Shown piece by piece: positions 20,424-22,340 of a stretch of DNA of 22,340 nt. The notes under the pieces are model-generated. The model was not told where the DNA came from, made no database searches, and saw only the letters and a list, made by a program, of their open reading frames with translations. This DNA comes from Oscillospiraceae bacterium (GTDB lineage Bacteria > Bacillota > Clostridia > Oscillospirales > Oscillospiraceae): assembly GCA_029067025.1 (NCBI GenBank), contig JAIEFH010000105.1, forward strand, positions 1-22,340, in the 5' to 3' direction. Position 1 is the stretch's first letter. Each line of letters starts with the position of its first letter. Position numbers and translations under genes: made by a program.

Positions 20424-20459
20424 AAAATGTAATACTTTATGCCGAGGGACGATTGCGTG

Positions 20460-21098
20460 ATGAAGAAAGATAAGATTTCCTCCGCGGTCATCCGGCGGCT
20501 GCCGCGGTACTACCGGCATTTGGACGACCTGCTCCGTGCTGGAACGGTGCGGATCTCCTCCAGCTCACTGGCCAAGTCTATGGGGCTCACCGCCTCCCAG
20601 ATCCGGCAGGACCTGTCCTGTTTCGGCGGATTTGGCCAGCAGGGGTATGGCTATAATGTGGAGCGGCTGCGGGCCGAGGTGGCGGATATTTTGGGGATGA
20701 ACCGGGGCCACACCGTAGCGATCCTGGGTGCGGGTAACCTGGGCCGGGCGCTGATGGAGAACTTTCCCTTTACGTCCAACGGCTTTCGTCTGGCGGCCGC
20801 CTTTGACGTAAGCCCGGAGCTGGTAGGCACTCAGATCAGCGGAACTCCCGTTTACCACGTTGATACATTGGAGGAGTATTTGAAGGACAACCCGGTGAGC
20901 GTGTGTGTGCTCACCGTTCCCGCGGGAGTGGCGGAGAACACCGCCCGGCGGGTGGCGGAGTGCGGCGTGACGGGGATTTGGAACTTTACCAATGTGGAGC
21001 TGCCCCAGCAGGATATGCCCGGTGTGCAGATCGAGGATGTTCACTTTGCGGACAGCCTGCTCACCCTGAGCTATATGATTTCTGAGGAGACGCCATGA
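20460..21098 (+). CDS. rex: Redox-sensing transcriptional repressor Rex
   Basis: This 212-residue cytoplasmic repressor senses the NADH/NAD+ ratio and controls fermentation and redox genes. The winged-helix DNA-binding part covers residues 1-80 (KISSAVIRRLPRYYRHLDDL and SQIRQDLSCFGGFGQQGYGY). The Rossmann NAD(H)-binding motif ILGAGNLGRAL lies near residues 87-97, and WNFTNVELPQQD and the swapped C-terminal helix DSLLTLSYMI follow. ATG 20460 is chosen by family length; GTG 20457 is equally well placed relative to GAGGGA, and ATG 20439 would leave no room for that site. Its stop overlaps the next gene in ATGA (21095-21098). Confidence 0.95.
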   Translation: MKKDKISSAVIRRLPRYYRHLDDLLRAGTVRISSSSLAKSMGLTASQIRQDLSCFGGFGQQGYGYNVERLRAEVADILGMNRGHTVAILGAGNLGRALMENFPFTSNGFRLAAAFDVSPELVGTQISGTPVYHVDTLEEYLKDNPVSVCVLTVPAGVAENTARRVAECGVTGIWNFTNVELPQQDMPGVQIEDVHFADSLLTLSYMISEETP

Positions 21099-22144
21099 AG
21101 AAAAGAATGCTGATGGGAGCGTTGGCGCTGGTTATTTTGGCCGGCATTGTGACGCTGTCAGGTGCCAGCAGCCAATCTCAGATGCTGGTTTCCCGCAGCT
21201 ACCTTACCGGAATCTACTGGAGCGACTTGAAGGCCACAGTGTTCAGTGAGGTGCAGAAAAATACCACTTATCTGTATAATGACGCGGTAAGCCGGGCCGG
21301 TGAAGGGGCCGGAGGCGGCTCCTTTACCGCGGAGAAGGGAGTAAACGGCGACGTAGTGACCGCTCCCGTTGGCTGCGGCCTGATCTGGACCGCGGGGACG
21401 GGGACCGTGCGCAGCGGGATTCTGGTGGACGCCACCGAGGGCAAAGAGGTGGCCTCCGGCGGCGCCCTCACTGTGGGGCACCGTTATCTGGCGGGGACGG
21501 ATGTGGCGCTGGTGGTGACCTCCGCATCCGCCCAGTGGATGGCGGAAGGCGTGTGGACGGTCACCGCCGGGGATCCGGTGCAGCCCGTGGATCTGCCCTT
21601 TACTGACGTGATCCAGGGCCAATGGTATTATGATGATGTGGCCTATGTCTATCAGAACGGATTGTTCAGCGGCGTCGGTTCCGGCCGCTTTGGGCCCTAC
21701 AGCAAGATGCAGCGGGGCATGATGACCACAGTGCTCCACCGTTTGGCGGGGAAGCCCAGTGTGAGCTATAGTGCTGTATTTCAAGATGTGGCCGCCGGCC
21801 AGTGGTACACCGACGGCGCCATCTGGGCAGGCCAGATGGGCATTGTGACAGGAAAGGGGAATGGCCGGTTTGATCTCTTTTCCAATGTGACCCGTCAGGA
21901 GATCGCGACGATTCTCTACCGTTATGCCGAAAAAATGGGCTGTGATATGAGCCAGACCGCCAGTTTATCCGGCTTTACAGACAGCGCGTCGGTGGCGTCC
22001 TGGAGCAGGCAGGCCGTATCTTGGGCCGTAGGCGTGGGCATTATCAGGGGAAACAACGGCGCGCTGCAGCCCACCGGCGACGCGACCCGGGCGGAGGTAG
22101 CCGCTATGTTCCATCGGTTTGCAAGCTGGATTCAGCAGCGATAG
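21095..22144 (+). CDS. SLH-domain cell-surface protein
   Basis: This 349-residue exported protein has a signal peptide at residues 1 to about 25 (KKR followed by a hydrophobic core ending near SGASS). An unassigned region of about 130 residues follows, predicted to be outside the cell and containing GTVRSGILVDATEGKEV. Three S-layer homology domains begin near residues 167 (PFTDVIQGQWYYDDVAYVYQ), 228 (FQDVAAGQWYTDGAIWAGQM) and 292 (SGFTDSASVASWSRQAVSWA). SLH domains usually attach proteins to pyruvylated secondary cell-wall polymer. The start codon overlaps the rex stop by ATGA, so the two are coupled, which is unusual for these families. A terminator follows. Confidence 0.9.
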   Translation: MKKRMLMGALALVILAGIVTLSGASSQSQMLVSRSYLTGIYWSDLKATVFSEVQKNTTYLYNDAVSRAGEGAGGGSFTAEKGVNGDVVTAPVGCGLIWTAGTGTVRSGILVDATEGKEVASGGALTVGHRYLAGTDVALVVTSASAQWMAEGVWTVTAGDPVQPVDLPFTDVIQGQWYYDDVAYVYQNGLFSGVGSGRFGPYSKMQRGMMTTVLHRLAGKPSVSYSAVFQDVAAGQWYTDGAIWAGQMGIVTGKGNGRFDLFSNVTRQEIATILYRYAEKMGCDMSQTASLSGFTDSASVASWSRQAVSWAVGVGIIRGNNGALQPTGDATRAEVAAMFHRFASWIQQR

Positions 22145-22152
22145 AGGTATTA

Positions 22153-22182
22153 GCACCGGGCGCATTAGCGCCCGGTGCTTTT
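22153..22182 (+). terminator. Terminator of the rex-SLH operon
   Basis: GCACCGGGCGC (22153-22163) pairs perfectly with GCGCCCGGTGC (22168-22178) around ATTA, followed by TTTT. It begins 8 bases after the SLH gene stop. Confidence 0.93.
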
Positions 22183-22218
22183 GCGTTTAAAAAAATTTGG
22201 AAAAGGCGAAAAAAAGGC

Positions 22219-22247
22219 TTGCATTTTCCGGGACAATGTGGTATTAT
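22219..22247 (+). promoter_or_regulatory. Promoter of tRNA-Arg
   Basis: TTGCAT (22219-22224) and TATTAT (22242-22247) are 17 bases apart, 23 bases before the tRNA 5' end. Confidence 0.7.
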
Positions 22248-22270
22248 AACTAAGCTCTAAAAAAGAGTAT

Positions 22271-22340
22271 GCGGCTGTAGCTCAGCTGGATAGAGTGTTT
22301 GGCTACGAACCAAAAGGTCGGGGGTTCGAATCCCTTCAGC
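22271..22340 (+). tRNA. tRNA-Arg(ACG), 3' end cut off by the window
   Basis: The acceptor 5' strand GCGGCTG starts at 22271. A D-arm (GCTC/GAGT), an anticodon stem TTTGG/CCAAA with loop CTACGAA (anticodon ACG, normally modified to ICG, reading CGU, CGC and CGA), a short variable loop and a T-arm (GGGGG, TTCGAAT, CCCTT) follow. The last visible bases CAGC begin the 3' acceptor strand; the rest lies beyond the window. Confidence 0.93.

Overview
The window is GC-rich chromosomal DNA with Firmicutes-type Shine-Dalgarno sites and sigma-A-like promoters. The gene content points to a Clostridia member, most probably of the Oscillospiraceae (Flavonifractor/Oscillibacter-like). The main pointers are an IspH-ribosomal S1 fusion, Rex, DUF4364, a CmpB-type membrane protein, an SLH-domain protein and a SpoIID-like protein. 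The species assignment is inference. No phage, insertion sequence or CRISPR array is visible.

Layout. (1) 1-5606, + strand: the end of an RsuA/RluB-type pseudouridine synthase, then a MurR/RpiR regulator with its own promoter, an HI0933/BaiN-type flavoprotein, cmk, plsC and an ispH-rpsA fusion. These genes are tightly packed or overlapping and end at a strong terminator. (2) 5624-6815, + strand: a DUF362 protein with a C-terminal 2x[4Fe-4S] ferredoxin domain. (3) 6814-9466, - strand: an XRE regulator coupled to a half-size ABC exporter. (4) 9514-10407, - strand: a second XRE regulator with a glycine-rich ten-residue-period membrane-like domain. (5) 10408-10671: a gap holding a large nested palindromic repeat and the deoC promoter. 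(6) 10672-16691, + strand: deoC, then a BMP-family nucleoside-binding lipoprotein and its ABC importer (ATPase and two permeases), suggesting nucleoside uptake linked to deoxyribose-phosphate breakdown. (7) 16694-18112, - strand: a DUF4364 gene translationally coupled to a CmpB-family membrane protein. (8) 18156-20320, - strand: a three-gene cassette of a small beta-sandwich-like protein, a SpoIID-like protein with two peptidoglycan-binding domains, and a smaller peptidoglycan-binding protein, none with a signal peptide. (9) 20388-22182, + strand: rex overlapping an SLH-domain surface protein. (10) The 5' part of tRNA-Arg(ACG) at the right edge.

The most interesting points are: an internal promoter-like site plus a near-perfect ribosome-binding site inside the ispH-rpsA fusion, which could release free S1; the signal-less SpoIID/peptidoglycan-binding cassette; the nested palindromic element at 10430-10585; the glycine-periodic XRE protein with its operator-like dyad; and the Rex-SLH coupling.
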